A stretch of DNA of 64,000 nt from Herbivorax alkaliphila (GTDB lineage Bacteria > Bacillota > Clostridia > Acetivibrionales > Acetivibrionaceae), in assembly GCF_030848475.1 (NCBI RefSeq), contig NZ_JAVDDS010000007.1, forward strand, positions 58,680-122,679. The letters are read 5' to 3'. Position numbers and translations under genes: made by a program. Positions 17,103 to 26,259 of this stretch are shown here, in pieces. Position 1 is the first letter of the stretch. Every line of letters starts with the position of its first letter. The notes under the pieces are model-generated. The model was given only the letters and a program-made list of their open reading frames with translations. It had not been told where the DNA came from and ran no database searches.

Positions 17103-19070
17103 TTATTGATTACTCACTGTAGGCCCATCAATACGAGATATTTCAACATTAACACTCTCAAGGTGTTCAAGTAACCCTTTATTTACAGTAACTGCAAATA
17201 ATCGAGCTGCCATCACTGGATTTAATCCATTATCATATGCTTCTACATATATATTCATTTGATTATCTCTTATTGTAGCTCCTTCTAGTTCGTAGTTCAT
17301 ATTACCACCATCTCTAAAAATACACATCAGCAAATCATTATTCTCAAAAAACCCGTCTGTATATTCTTCATCATCTACCAACTCAAAAAACTCTAATTCC
17401 TGTAATTCAGAAACTGATGACACTACCATTTCAACAGGTGTATCTGCTTCTTCAAAATCTTCCCAAGGTAAAGTTTTGGTTTTAAAATCTGCCACTATCT
17501 CATATCCTTCGTCACCATCTTCTTCTCTCTCATACTCACTTTCTATATTTAATCTAACTTCATTTACTCCTAGGGGTGCTTCTATTAAAAATACCCAATA
17601 TGCCATATCGTCTGTTCCTATAAACGGAACAAACCTTTCTATATCAACTGTAAGCAAACCATCCTTAAAAACTTTTTCTGCAAGTTCATGACTTATGCTA
17701 CCACTGGCTTCTTCTAGTGCAATAAAAACTAATTCACCAGTATCAAAGTATTCATCATCATATTCACTTAAAATTTCTTCAGCTTCTTCACTTAAATAAT
17801 CAGAAAACATATTCATTAGTTGAGAATTAGATTTGATTACTTCAACCGCAGGATATTCTTCTACAGAAGCAGTTGCTCTAAATATTTGATATCCTAACTC
17901 TCCATCTTTTTCATCTCCATCTTTTTCATCTCCATCTTTTTCATCTTCTTCTTTTTCATCTTCTTCTTTTTCATCTTCTTCACATTCTTCATGTTCATCA
18001 GTAATATTAACATTAATATCTGAAATTTCATCAAGAATGCTTAAAGGTACATCAATTAAAAATACCCAATATGCCATATCACATGTTCCAACACAAGGTA
18101 TATGCCTTAGCATATCTATATCCAATATTTCTTCATTGAATTTAAAATTTTCTATGTCTAAATTTATACTGCCACTGGTTTCTTCAAAAGCTAATAATAC
18201 AAGTCCGTTTCTTTCTAGATATTCATCAGTGTATTTCTCTATAACATTTTCAAATTCTTTTATTTCAATTCCTTCAAATAAATCCACCAACTCAGAATTT
18301 GAATTTATCCTATCAGCAGCTGGATATTCAACATTTATAGGCTGCCCAGCTTTAATTGCTCTATACTCAATCGTTTTTTCCTCATGCTCTTCTACCAATT
18401 TTATTTCAATTTTTTCAGTGTTATCAATCTGGCTTTTGTCTACAGGAATTAAAAACACCCAATGTGCCATATCATCTGTTAAAATTTCAGGTATGTATTT
18501 ATTTATCGTTAATGTGCATGTTCCATTATTAAATTGAACATCTTCTAATTCATGACTTATACTTCCACTACGTTCTTCTAAAGATACAAATATCAATCCA
18601 TTATCTTCAAGATACTCATCTGTATATTTTTCCAGTGCTTCTTCAATGTCACTATTCATTAAATATTCCCCAAGTACTTCTTCAAGATAAGCATTAGAGT
18701 GAATTACTTCTACTGCAGTGCTAAATTCACCGCCAGATGATACTCTAAACAAATCATAATCACTATCATCCTCGTAATCATTACTGTCATTGTAAATACT
18801 AAGGTCATCAATTAATTCAAGTATATACCTTTTTAATAGTGTGTAGTCTGTGGAATCTACTTCTCCGTCTCCATTTATGTCTGCCCCCTCTATGTCGTAA
18901 TCTAACATGCCTAGAATATATCTTTGCATCAAAGTAGCATCAGTTGAATCCACCACACCGTCTCCATTTAAATCGCCTATTATGGAGCTGGCATGACTAT
19001 ATCCAAATAGTCCTGCAACAACAGCTGTCAATATAAATGCGGATAAAACAATCTTTTTAAAATTTAACAC
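17103..19070 (-). CDS. Secreted N-terminal dockerin protein with four copies of an unrecognised domain
   Basis: A 655-residue exported protein. The signal peptide (about 1-28, ending SHASS) is followed at once by a type I-like dockerin with two calcium loops: GDLNGDGVVDSTDATLMQRY and ADINGDGEVDSTDYTLLKRY. An N-terminal dockerin is less usual than a C-terminal one. Then come four units of about 110-130 residues, each with a Y-x-D-E-Y/F stretch, a short strand, a SGS or equivalent turn and, in three, the ending TDDMAYWVFLI or close. The fourth unit is diverged. A highly acidic DEK-DG/DEK-EE linker lies between units 2 and 3. No catalytic motif is recognised; cellulosome attachment is inferred from the dockerin. 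The start is GTG with GGGGGAG upstream. Confidence 0.8.
   Translation of the reverse strand: MLNFKKIVLSAFILTAVVAGLFGYSHASSIIGDLNGDGVVDSTDATLMQRYILGMLDYDIEGADINGDGEVDSTDYTLLKRYILELIDDLSIYNDSNDYEDDSDYDLFRVSSGGEFSTAVEVIHSNAYLEEVLGEYLMNSDIEEALEKYTDEYLEDNGLIFVSLEERSGSISHELEDVQFNNGTCTLTINKYIPEILTDDMAHWVFLIPVDKSQIDNTEKIEIKLVEEHEEKTIEYRAIKAGQPINVEYPAADRINSNSELVDLFEGIEIKEFENVIEKYTDEYLERNGLVLLAFEETSGSINLDIENFKFNEEILDIDMLRHIPCVGTCDMAYWVFLIDVPLSILDEISDINVNITDEHEECEEDEKEEDEKEEDEKDGDEKDGDEKDGELGYQIFRATASVEEYPAVEVIKSNSQLMNMFSDYLSEEAEEILSEYDDEYFDTGELVFIALEEASGSISHELAEKVFKDGLLTVDIERFVPFIGTDDMAYWVFLIEAPLGVNEVRLNIESEYEREEDGDEGYEIVADFKTKTLPWEDFEEADTPVEMVVSSVSELQELEFFELVDDEEYTDGFFENNDLLMCIFRDGGNMNYELEGATIRDNQMNIYVEAYDNGLNPVMAARLFAVTVNKGLLEHLESVNVEISRIDGPTVSNQ
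17901..17975 (-). repeat. 15-bp tandem repeat coding the acidic linker
   Basis: Five consecutive 15-bp units (three tccatctttttcatc followed by two ttcttctttttcatc on the plus strand) encode DEKDG and DEKEE. The units form two blocks of identical copies, as expected from slippage. Copy number is likely to vary between strains. Confidence 0.8.
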
Positions 19071-19349
19071 ATCCCACTCCCCCTTTTTATTTAATTCTGA
19101 TTTTTATACCTATACATTAAATCTATCATATGCAATTTATTCCTGTCAATACAATATTTCAATAAGTGCATATGTGAATATTAAAAAAAATATTTCAGAA
19201 ACCAGAATTGGTATAAGGCACCATTTTTATGTGTGTTTTTTTATATAATGTTATCTTTTTGTGATTTATATTATTTGTTAATTTTATGGTTTCTATTTAG
19301 ATATTTATAATTTTTATAAAACAGCTTATTTTTTACTATCTTTTTGAAT

Positions 19350-20900
19350 TTAGACAATTGTCATATATATATCTTTGCTTTTATATCTTTTCCATTCTTT
19401 TTTGTACTGTTTATTCTCGTTGAAATTAAACAAAATCAAATACCCTTTGTCTTCACGTTTACTTTCAAGGTAGCCCCAAAGCTGTTCTATTGCTTTTTGC
19501 TCATAACTTTCTCCACGCCATATTTTTAGTTCTACTATATATTGCTTGTTATTGTATGTTATGACTACATCCATTCTGTTATCCATACGTGTTTCAGCTT
19601 CAACATAATAAAACCCTACACTGTTTATAATCGGTTTTAAAAAACACAGAAAAAGTAATCTTCCTTCCCTTTCAATAAAACGGACATCTTTTTCCCTAAA
19701 TTCATCATGCATAACCTCTTGAAATTTATTGAGCACTATTTCCATATTTAAATTCCCATTTTCAATAAAGTTGGTTCTGTATTTGTATGTAAGCAGTTCT
19801 CCTTCTTGGGTACTTCTTTTAGATATTAAATAATTATAAATCCTAAGTTCAAATATTTTATTTGAAATGGTCGTAAATGCACCCTCTTTAGATAAAATAC
19901 CAAAAGTCACTCCAATATCTATTGAAGGATTATCCACATTAAATTGTATCCTTTTACCTACCACTAATATATTATAGACTACATTGTAAAGGTCTTTGTA
20001 ATGTTCTAAATTTTTAAACAAATCATCAAATAGAGTATTCTTTTCTTCTAAAAGTATTTTTACAGCATTATTTACACCATTAAAAGACCAATCTTTACTG
20101 AGCTTTTCATCAATTATTTTACAAGCTTTGCTTACTAAAAACGGATACCCTTTTGTGTATTTATAAATTTCACTGCTTATTTTTTCAATATCCATACCAG
20201 TATCATGATCTTTTTCATACTCTATAAGCATAGAAGATATTTCTTCAGGATTAAAACTCATGTCGACATCAAAATCAGCTGCAATATTCCAAGAAAAATT
20301 GAATTTCCTTTCACTATCAGGTCTAATCTTTATTTTTAAGTTTTTAACATCGTACACTCCTGCAAGTATAACACTTTTAAATGTACTGTCTAACCCCTCT
20401 TCTCTGTCAAGATATTTATTTCGAAGTATACCTAGAAAGTGTAAAAATAGTTGGTTGTCACTACTTTTATCAACTTCATCAATTAAAAGAATAATATCTC
20501 TATTACAGTCTTGAGATAAATGAGTAATTTTCCAAGATAACTCATCAAAACCATCTAAGTCTTCTTTTCCCTCTTCCCACTCTTTAATTATACTTTGTTC
20601 AACGCTATTTTGTCGTAGTCGTCTAGTAACTAATTTAGTAAATACTTCTACAAAGGCACTTTCATTAGCAAAAGCATTATCTCCAATGCCTTCAAAACTA
20701 ATGTCTATTACAAGATATCTATCTTTTAACCTGTCGTAAATATTTGAAAGAGTAGTTGTTTTACCATATTGCCTCGCCCTGTTCATAGTAAAGTACTCTT
20801 CCTTTTCAATAAGTCTTATAATTTGATCTAGTTTTTTACTTATATCAACCATGTAGTATTTTCTAGGTACACATACACCTGTCACATTAAATTCTTTCAT
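19350..20900 (-). CDS. AAA-ATPase-like protein with C-terminal PD-(D/E)XK nuclease domain
   Basis: About 516 residues, cytoplasmic. The N-terminal AAA-ATPase-like domain has a P-loop variant RARQYGKTTT (about 41-50) and Walker B IILLIDEVDKSSDN. The C-terminal ~100 residues carry a PD-(D/E)XK-like core, MDVVITYNNKQYIVELKIW, with basic residues after it. This AAA_34/DUF1703-type family is expanded in Clostridia and Bacteroidetes; its function is not known. ATG at 20900 is chosen because GGAGG sits nine bases upstream; an in-frame start at 20927 would place that site inside the gene. An Rpn-type nuclease gene lies nearby. Confidence 0.85.
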   Translation of the reverse strand: MKEFNVTGVCVPRKYYMVDISKKLDQIIRLIEKEEYFTMNRARQYGKTTTLSNIYDRLKDRYLVIDISFEGIGDNAFANESAFVEVFTKLVTRRLRQNSVEQSIIKEWEEGKEDLDGFDELSWKITHLSQDCNRDIILLIDEVDKSSDNQLFLHFLGILRNKYLDREEGLDSTFKSVILAGVYDVKNLKIKIRPDSERKFNFSWNIAADFDVDMSFNPEEISSMLIEYEKDHDTGMDIEKISSEIYKYTKGYPFLVSKACKIIDEKLSKDWSFNGVNNAVKILLEEKNTLFDDLFKNLEHYKDLYNVVYNILVVGKRIQFNVDNPSIDIGVTFGILSKEGAFTTISNKIFELRIYNYLISKRSTQEGELLTYKYRTNFIENGNLNMEIVLNKFQEVMHDEFREKDVRFIEREGRLLFLCFLKPIINSVGFYYVEAETRMDNRMDVVITYNNKQYIVELKIWRGESYEQKAIEQLWGYLESKREDKGYLILFNFNENKQYKKEWKRYKSKDIYMTIV

Positions 20901-20976
20901 TAGAATAGACCTCCGCAGCATTTTCATTCTCTAATCACCATTATAACCATAAACAACAAGGATTACCAGCAGACAT

Positions 20977-21019
20977 TATTTTGTAAGTAATTTAACAAAT
21001 ATTTGAGATAAGTGGTTTT
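20977..21019 (+). repeat. 43-bp direct repeat, left copy
   Basis: It matches 22631-22673 at 40 of 43 positions, same orientation. The right copy is followed within a few bases by a second match (GCTAGAAG, then AAGATTAAGA) to the end of the membrane-protein gene at 21570-21605. The pair brackets the membrane-protein and Rpn genes. It looks like a trace of duplication and deletion, or of an element insertion. Confidence 0.55.
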
Positions 21020-21087
21020 TTATGATTTAATTAATATAATAACATCAAAGTTCTATTATAAAAGCTTAAAATGGGAGTGATGCTATA

Positions 21088-21585
21088 ATGGATGATATAA
21101 TGGATACTCTATTAATAAAATTCTTGCAAAAAACTATACCTTATCTAGGAATCACTATACTTTTAACTATACTTTTAACTGTAGTTATTTTTTTCGGACG
21201 CCTTTTCATTTTGTATCACACCAGCCAAAATATGAAGAGTATAACAACTGAAGTATTAAGAGATCAAACTATCTATTTTAATACAGAGGAAAAAATAAAG
21301 TACAGACATCTATCCAGAGAATTTAAAAAAAATGTACGCCAAGAAGATTTCAACAGCATCGAAACATGGCATGATGCATATGAAGTTTTTGTAGAAGGTG
21401 TAGATGAAACACACTCTAGGTTCTCAGATGGTTATAAACCTTACGCATCGGTGTGTGTTTTAGAAACCAAAGGGCTGGTATCTATTAATCTTGTTGAATC
21501 TTGTTTTGGTTTTTTGGGCGTGCGAATTGACTATATAAATATATGCCCATCGTACTTAGAACACTTAACCAAGCTAGAAGATTAA
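21088..21585 (+). CDS. Small single-pass membrane protein of unknown function
   Basis: A 165-residue protein not recognised as any family. One long hydrophobic stretch (about residues 17-45, LGITILLTILLTVVIFFGRL) acts as signal anchor. The rest is soluble and mixed alpha/beta, with a cluster of aromatic and acidic residues (ETWHDAYEVFVEGVDE) and two conserved-looking Cys near the end. Its start, ATG at 21088, follows a GGGAGTG site. It is divergent from the AAA/nuclease gene and convergent with the Rpn gene, between two direct repeats, so it may be cargo of a small mobile segment. Confidence 0.55.
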   Translation: MDDIMDTLLIKFLQKTIPYLGITILLTILLTVVIFFGRLFILYHTSQNMKSITTEVLRDQTIYFNTEEKIKYRHLSREFKKNVRQEDFNSIETWHDAYEVFVEGVDETHSRFSDGYKPYASVCVLETKGLVSINLVESCFGFLGVRIDYINICPSYLEHLTKLED

Positions 21586-21683
21586 GATAAACCCACTTCC
21601 TTTATGTTTTGAAAATTTATCTCCAATATTACCATTATAAGGTTATGCATTGAATCATAGATATAGAAAGAGTTAAAAAGCAT

Positions 21684-21705
21684 ATTGCCATCTATAGATG
21701 GCAAT
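21684..21705 (-). terminator. Terminator after the Rpn nuclease gene
   Basis: A perfect 22-bp palindrome (ATTGCCATC arms), followed on the minus strand by a T-run (GCTTTTTAA). It sits 8 bp beyond the Rpn stop codon. Confidence 0.7.
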
Positions 21706-21712
21706 ACTTTAC

Positions 21713-22588
21713 TTATCTCAACTTCTTTATATCGTCTTTAGAAAGTCCTGTTTTTAATGCAATAGTCTCATCATCTAATACGTCAAGTAAATTTTTTGCA
21801 ATTTCAAAGGCTTTCCCATCTTCTCCTTCTTTTCTACCTTCTTTTCTACCTTCTTCTCTACCCTGTCTTAATCCCTTATTCAAAGCAGTTTTTATAGCTG
21901 CCTCTTCATCTCTTAGCCACTTTAATTTTGCCTCATAAAATTCTCTTTCATCTGATGTTAATGATATCGTATCTAATAGTGTATTTGCTTTGTTTATCGT
22001 CTCTACTTCTGCCAATTCATCAGGTATATATTCTCTATCATATTTATCTGCATTTTTTAAAAATGCTATCCATCTATCCATTGCAGTACTCAATTGACTA
22101 AGCTCTTTTGTAAATTTCCCTAACTCTATAAAGTGTATTTCTAAATGATCTAGTAGCTCATTGTTACTTTCAATATTTAAAATCTTAAATTTATTGTGAT
22201 AATCTGTTTCATCTTCTATTGCATTAAAATTAAGTATGTTTATATTTATTGTCTTAGTGAGAAAATCATAATTTACTCCTTCGCTTAATTGACCTACATA
22301 CATGCGCGCCCAATAATATAACGCTCTTTTATCATAATACTCCTGATCTGCTATCTGCATTTCTATGTTTATCCAACGTCCATATTCATCCTTTGCTTTT
22401 ATATCCATAATACTGCCTTTGTCAAATTTATATGTTTTATAGTTATATGGATTTTTTAGCTGCAAATCCTTTATTTTTGGTTCTTCTGCTAATATTGCAT
22501 TTAAAAAGTCTATTAGTATATCTTTGTTTTCTTCCTTTCCAAACAATAGTTTAAATGCAAAATCTACTCTAGGATTTACTTTGCACAT
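21713..22588 (-). CDS. Rpn-family PD-(D/E)XK nuclease/putative transposase
   Basis: A 291-residue protein of the recombination-promoting nuclease family, once annotated as transposase. It starts with the typical VDFAFKLLFGKEENKDILIDFLNAIL, read here in two parts, and carries the catalytic core DIKAKDEYGRWINIEMQI with the metal-binding D and E-x-Q. The C-terminus has the usual charged tail with GRKEGRKEGE and a short helical end (IALKTGLSKDDIKKLR). A canonical GGAGGTGATAAT leads to the ATG. Family members cut DNA and promote recombination in E. coli. Here it lies between direct repeats beside an AAA/nuclease gene. Confidence 0.85.
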   Translation of the reverse strand: MCKVNPRVDFAFKLLFGKEENKDILIDFLNAILAEEPKIKDLQLKNPYNYKTYKFDKGSIMDIKAKDEYGRWINIEMQIADQEYYDKRALYYWARMYVGQLSEGVNYDFLTKTININILNFNAIEDETDYHNKFKILNIESNNELLDHLEIHFIELGKFTKELSQLSTAMDRWIAFLKNADKYDREYIPDELAEVETINKANTLLDTISLTSDEREFYEAKLKWLRDEEAAIKTALNKGLRQGREEGRKEGRKEGEDGKAFEIAKNLLDVLDDETIALKTGLSKDDIKKLR

Positions 22589-22630
22589 ATTATCACCTCC
22601 ACAGCAACAATTAATCTAATGTTATTATAC

Positions 22631-22673
22631 TATTTTGTAAGTATTTTAACAAATATTTGTGATAAGTAGTTTT
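22631..22673 (+). repeat. 43-bp direct repeat, right copy
   Basis: Counterpart of 20977-21019, lying between the Rpn start and the stop of the cyclase gene. It contains the short palindrome ACAAATATTTGT. The following bases (22676-22716), which include the cyclase stop codon, resemble 21570-21605. Confidence 0.55.
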
Positions 22674-22689
22674 GCACGCTAGAAGAAGA

Positions 22690-25600
22690 TTAAGACAAGC
22701 ACCTTTCCTTTATTCTTTTGCACTTTTGTGCCTCATAGTCTGACTCTATCTGGTGGGCTATATTTATGGATTGTGTACATAATTCAACTGCATCTTGATT
22801 TCTACCCAAAAAGCAATATATTTCTGCCTTGAGCCTTAATGCCTTAAGTTTTCGAATGTCACTTTCCACTTCATTTGAAATTTTAATAGCTTGGTCACAC
22901 TCTTTTATTGCCTTATCTATATTTCCTTTATTAAAATCATACTGAGCCATATGTCTATAATAATCACTTAAATAAGGCATTTCTCCTGCTTCATTAAATA
23001 TTTTAAAAGCACTTTCAAAAAGTTGTGGAACTTTACTGTTTTGCCCTGTTTTAATATATAATTTTGCCAGTGCTAAATAATTAATACCCTCTCCTACTGG
23101 AACGTTAATTTTTTTTGCTATCTCCAATGACTTATTGTAATACTTTAAGGCTTTTTCATCATCGCTCTTTTCATACATTATATCTCCTATATTGCTAAGA
23201 GCAATACACTCATTAAGCCTTGAAGAAATCTCACGGGAGATTTTAATTGCTTCATTAAATAAATCTTCTGCCTTATCAAAAACTCCCTTGTCCAAATAAA
23301 GAATCCCAAGATTTATTAACCCTGCTATATAACCTTGCTGATCAGATATTTTTTTTGAAATTTCAATTGATTTTTCAAAAAACTTCTGTGCCTTCGATAT
23401 CATTCCAGTAGCATGATAAATAGCACCTAAATTACCAGAAACTTTTGCCATGATAGCAAGATCGTTCACTTTTTCAGCATATTTAAAGGATTTTTCCATA
23501 TATAATAGTGAGTTTTGAACATCTCCCTTGCTGTAATATATAATACCTGCCTGATTCATGGTTTCAGAAAGATTTTCATAATCCATCATCTCAATCATCA
23601 ATTTTTCTGACTTTTTAGCAATACTAAGAGCTTCTTGGTCGCCAATAATTCTTAAAATGCTGCACTTCATTTGAAGCAACTTGCCGTAAAGGTTATTCTT
23701 TTCTTTAATTTTAGGCTGGAGTTCGTTTAGTATTTTGAGGGCATTTTCATAAAAATCCTGCTCTTTTAAAACTTCTGCAACCATTATTCTTACTGAATTT
23801 ACGTCATCATTTAATTTTGCATACTCCAAAGACTTTTTAAAGTTGTAAAGTGCAACATCATAGTTTGCCATAATAAAGTTTATGTACCCCATATCCTTGT
23901 ATGCACCAAAAAACTTTGCATCATCTTTTATACCTATATTTAAAAATTTAGCATAATAGATAAGTGCATTTGTAAAATCATACGCATTTTTATTTTTTAT
24001 TGCTGTTCTAAAGCTGTATTCAGCCGCCTTTTTGCTAATACCCGCTTTAGAAAAATGAACAAAAAGAGTCTCATAATGGTTTTCAATTTCTCTTTTATGT
24101 TTTGACTCTATTACCCTGCCTATTTTCTTATGGATATCCCTTTTGTTCTTATTTAAAATGCTATAATAAATAATTTCTCTTTCCATATCTTGATTGAATA
24201 CAAAAACCTTTTCTACTAGACCAGAGATTGTATATGCAGTTTTTAGAGAAATAATGTTCATCTGTAGAGGAACTATTAGTAGTTCCTCTACTTTTTCACC
24301 GCTACATTCAAGAATTTCTTTTAAAATAGAAAGATGAAACTCCTTGCCAAGCACTGAAGCAATGTGCAATATATTTTTCGCATCATCTTCAAACTCAGAA
24401 AATTTGGAAAGAATAAGATCTTGAATATTAGAAGGCAATGATTTTACCTCATTCACCTTTATATATCCAATATTATTTTTTATAATATAGCTATCAGATT
24501 TGATTATATTGCAAATAAATTCAGATACATACAGAGGATTTCCGTTTGTAAGTTTGACAGTCTTATTTAAAAAATCCTTATCTATATCTTTAGTATCAAG
24601 AATTTGGCATGCCATTTTCTTGATATTCTCTCTTTTTAATTTACACATTTTTAATATATGAATATCTTTTTCTTTTGAGCATTTTAATTCTTTAATCTCT
24701 GTTCTTGAAGAAAATATAAAAGTTATATTGGAAAATGAAAGCATTTTAATTAGCTTTTTTAATATATATATTGAATTTGTATCTGACCAATGCATATCAT
24801 CAACTATTATTAATAGTTTTTGCTTTTTAGAAAGACCTGTAAAAAAAATAGACAACTGCTTAATTAACTCTCTTTTAATACTGTCAAAAGTCATTGAGTT
24901 AAGTATGTTTTCAAATTCCTCGTCCCTGCCAAGTCCCAATATAAGTCCAATAAAATCACAATTTCTTTTTATCTCATCTTCATTTAAGTCCCCTAATATG
25001 TAGTCTAAAAAGGACATTAATCTTCTTTCTTTTACACTGGCATTGTCAGTAGAATTAATATTTAGCACTTTCATAAGTATGCTTGAAATTGTATAGTAAA
25101 CTCTATTTTGATATAACGAGCTTAAATCTACCCATATTTTTTTATTATCACTATTGAGTTTAGAACAAAACTCTTTTAAAAGTCTTGTTTTACCAATTCC
25201 AGCTTCCCCTACTACATTTACACACTTTGTACCCGTGTTAACTGCATCGTTATATGTAGATATAAGGTGTTTTAATTCTTTTTCTCTTCCAATAAAATTA
25301 ACTTTATTCTGATCTAAATTATTTATACTAACTTCTATTGGAGAATAACACCTTACAGGTTTTTCTTTGTTCTTTACTTTGATATCTTCAGGCTCTGAAT
25401 AACGAACAATGTCTTTTGTCTCAACAAATACTGATTCAGAAACAAGAATTGTTCCTCTTTTTGCATTTGACTGAAGTCTTTGTGCAGTATTTACAATGTC
25501 TCCCATAACAGTGTAATCTTTATCAAAGGCATTTCCCACACCTCCTGTTACTACCAAGCCATAGTTTATACCAATTGACAAAGTTAGTGACAACCCCTTT

Positions 25601-26085
25601 GTTGAAAGCCTCTCTTCTGAAAACTCTTTTACCCTATCCATCATATTGACAGCACACATTACAGCCCTCTTTGAATCATCCCTGTGTATATATTTTGCTC
25701 CAAAAAGAATCATTACACAATCACCTATATATTTATCTATGGTACCTTCCAATTCATATACAGGTTTAGTTATGTAATTAAAACATTCATTAATTATTTC
25801 TCTTATTTCTTCAGGATCCATTTTTTCAGAAAGAGCAGTAAATCCAGAAACATCTGCAAATATAACAGCAACATTTTTTCTGTTTTCTGATAGTTTATTA
25901 ATATCTCCTATATTTTCAGGCAAATCTGGTATAGAAAGCTTTTTCCCACAATTAAAACAGTATTTTCCCATAGATGGATTTGGAAAACCACATATTGAAC
26001 AAACTTTAGAAAACTTTACGCCACAAAGCTGACATTCTTTCATTTCTCCATTATGAAGCTTAATTCCACAGTTAAAGCAAAACAT
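22690..26085 (-). CDS. Class III nucleotide cyclase with ATPase and TPR domains (sAC-like architecture)
   Basis: About 1131 residues, cytoplasmic. Two zinc ribbons open the protein (Cys3/6/18/21 and Cys29/32/43/46). The class III cyclase domain (about 70-250) keeps both metal aspartates (FADVSGF, D78; YIGDCVM, D122), the adenine-side Lys118 with Thr192 in YTVMG, and the transition-state pair N199/R203 in VNTAQRL. That set fits an active class IIIb adenylyl cyclase. An NTPase domain follows (Walker A GEAGIGKT, Walker B LLIIVDDMHWSD), then about 10 TPR units. This order resembles mammalian soluble adenylyl cyclase with only one cyclase domain. ATG at 26085 has AGGGTGG upstream. cAMP output and its target are not known here. 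Confidence 0.85.
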   Translation of the reverse strand: MFCFNCGIKLHNGEMKECQLCGVKFSKVCSICGFPNPSMGKYCFNCGKKLSIPDLPENIGDINKLSENRKNVAVIFADVSGFTALSEKMDPEEIREIINECFNYITKPVYELEGTIDKYIGDCVMILFGAKYIHRDDSKRAVMCAVNMMDRVKEFSEERLSTKGLSLTLSIGINYGLVVTGGVGNAFDKDYTVMGDIVNTAQRLQSNAKRGTILVSESVFVETKDIVRYSEPEDIKVKNKEKPVRCYSPIEVSINNLDQNKVNFIGREKELKHLISTYNDAVNTGTKCVNVVGEAGIGKTRLLKEFCSKLNSDNKKIWVDLSSLYQNRVYYTISSILMKVLNINSTDNASVKERRLMSFLDYILGDLNEDEIKRNCDFIGLILGLGRDEEFENILNSMTFDSIKRELIKQLSIFFTGLSKKQKLLIIVDDMHWSDTNSIYILKKLIKMLSFSNITFIFSSRTEIKELKCSKEKDIHILKMCKLKRENIKKMACQILDTKDIDKDFLNKTVKLTNGNPLYVSEFICNIIKSDSYIIKNNIGYIKVNEVKSLPSNIQDLILSKFSEFEDDAKNILHIASVLGKEFHLSILKEILECSGEKVEELLIVPLQMNIISLKTAYTISGLVEKVFVFNQDMEREIIYYSILNKNKRDIHKKIGRVIESKHKREIENHYETLFVHFSKAGISKKAAEYSFRTAIKNKNAYDFTNALIYYAKFLNIGIKDDAKFFGAYKDMGYINFIMANYDVALYNFKKSLEYAKLNDDVNSVRIMVAEVLKEQDFYENALKILNELQPKIKEKNNLYGKLLQMKCSILRIIGDQEALSIAKKSEKLMIEMMDYENLSETMNQAGIIYYSKGDVQNSLLYMEKSFKYAEKVNDLAIMAKVSGNLGAIYHATGMISKAQKFFEKSIEISKKISDQQGYIAGLINLGILYLDKGVFDKAEDLFNEAIKISREISSRLNECIALSNIGDIMYEKSDDEKALKYYNKSLEIAKKINVPVGEGINYLALAKLYIKTGQNSKVPQLFESAFKIFNEAGEMPYLSDYYRHMAQYDFNKGNIDKAIKECDQAIKISNEVESDIRKLKALRLKAEIYCFLGRNQDAVELCTQSINIAHQIESDYEAQKCKRIKERCLS

Positions 26086-26180
26086 AGATTCCACCCTGTT
26101 TATTCATTTTTATTTCTAAGTAATTTCTATTATATATATCGAATATATCTTTCTAAATCATAAGCCTTTTAAACAGGGTG

Positions 26181-26254
26181 AAAAAGACAAGGGGACGGTT
26201 CTCCTGTCTCATTTTTAAAAAAATGAGACAGGAGAACCGTCCCCTTGTCTTTTT
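26181..26254 (-). repeat. Giant REP-like hairpin, copy 1 (also a terminator)
   Basis: Two 36-bp perfectly complementary arms around a 2-nt loop, with the core GGGGACGGTTCTCCTGTCTC and its reverse complement. It lies 5 bp after the ABC permease stop and ends in a T-run on both strands, so it would end transcription. It differs from copy 2 (28325-28398) by about one base in the loop. The GGGGACGGTTCT core is a theme I recall from repeats spread among Firmicutes and linked to REP-associated (TnpA_REP/Y1) transposases. No such transposase is in the window. Confidence 0.9.
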
Positions 26255-26259
26255 GTCTT

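Noticed and set aside
18037..18537. A 166-codon plus-strand frame opposite the dockerin-repeat gene
   Set aside because: It is antisense to a gene with signal peptide, dockerin and repeats; the frame is open only because of biased codon use.
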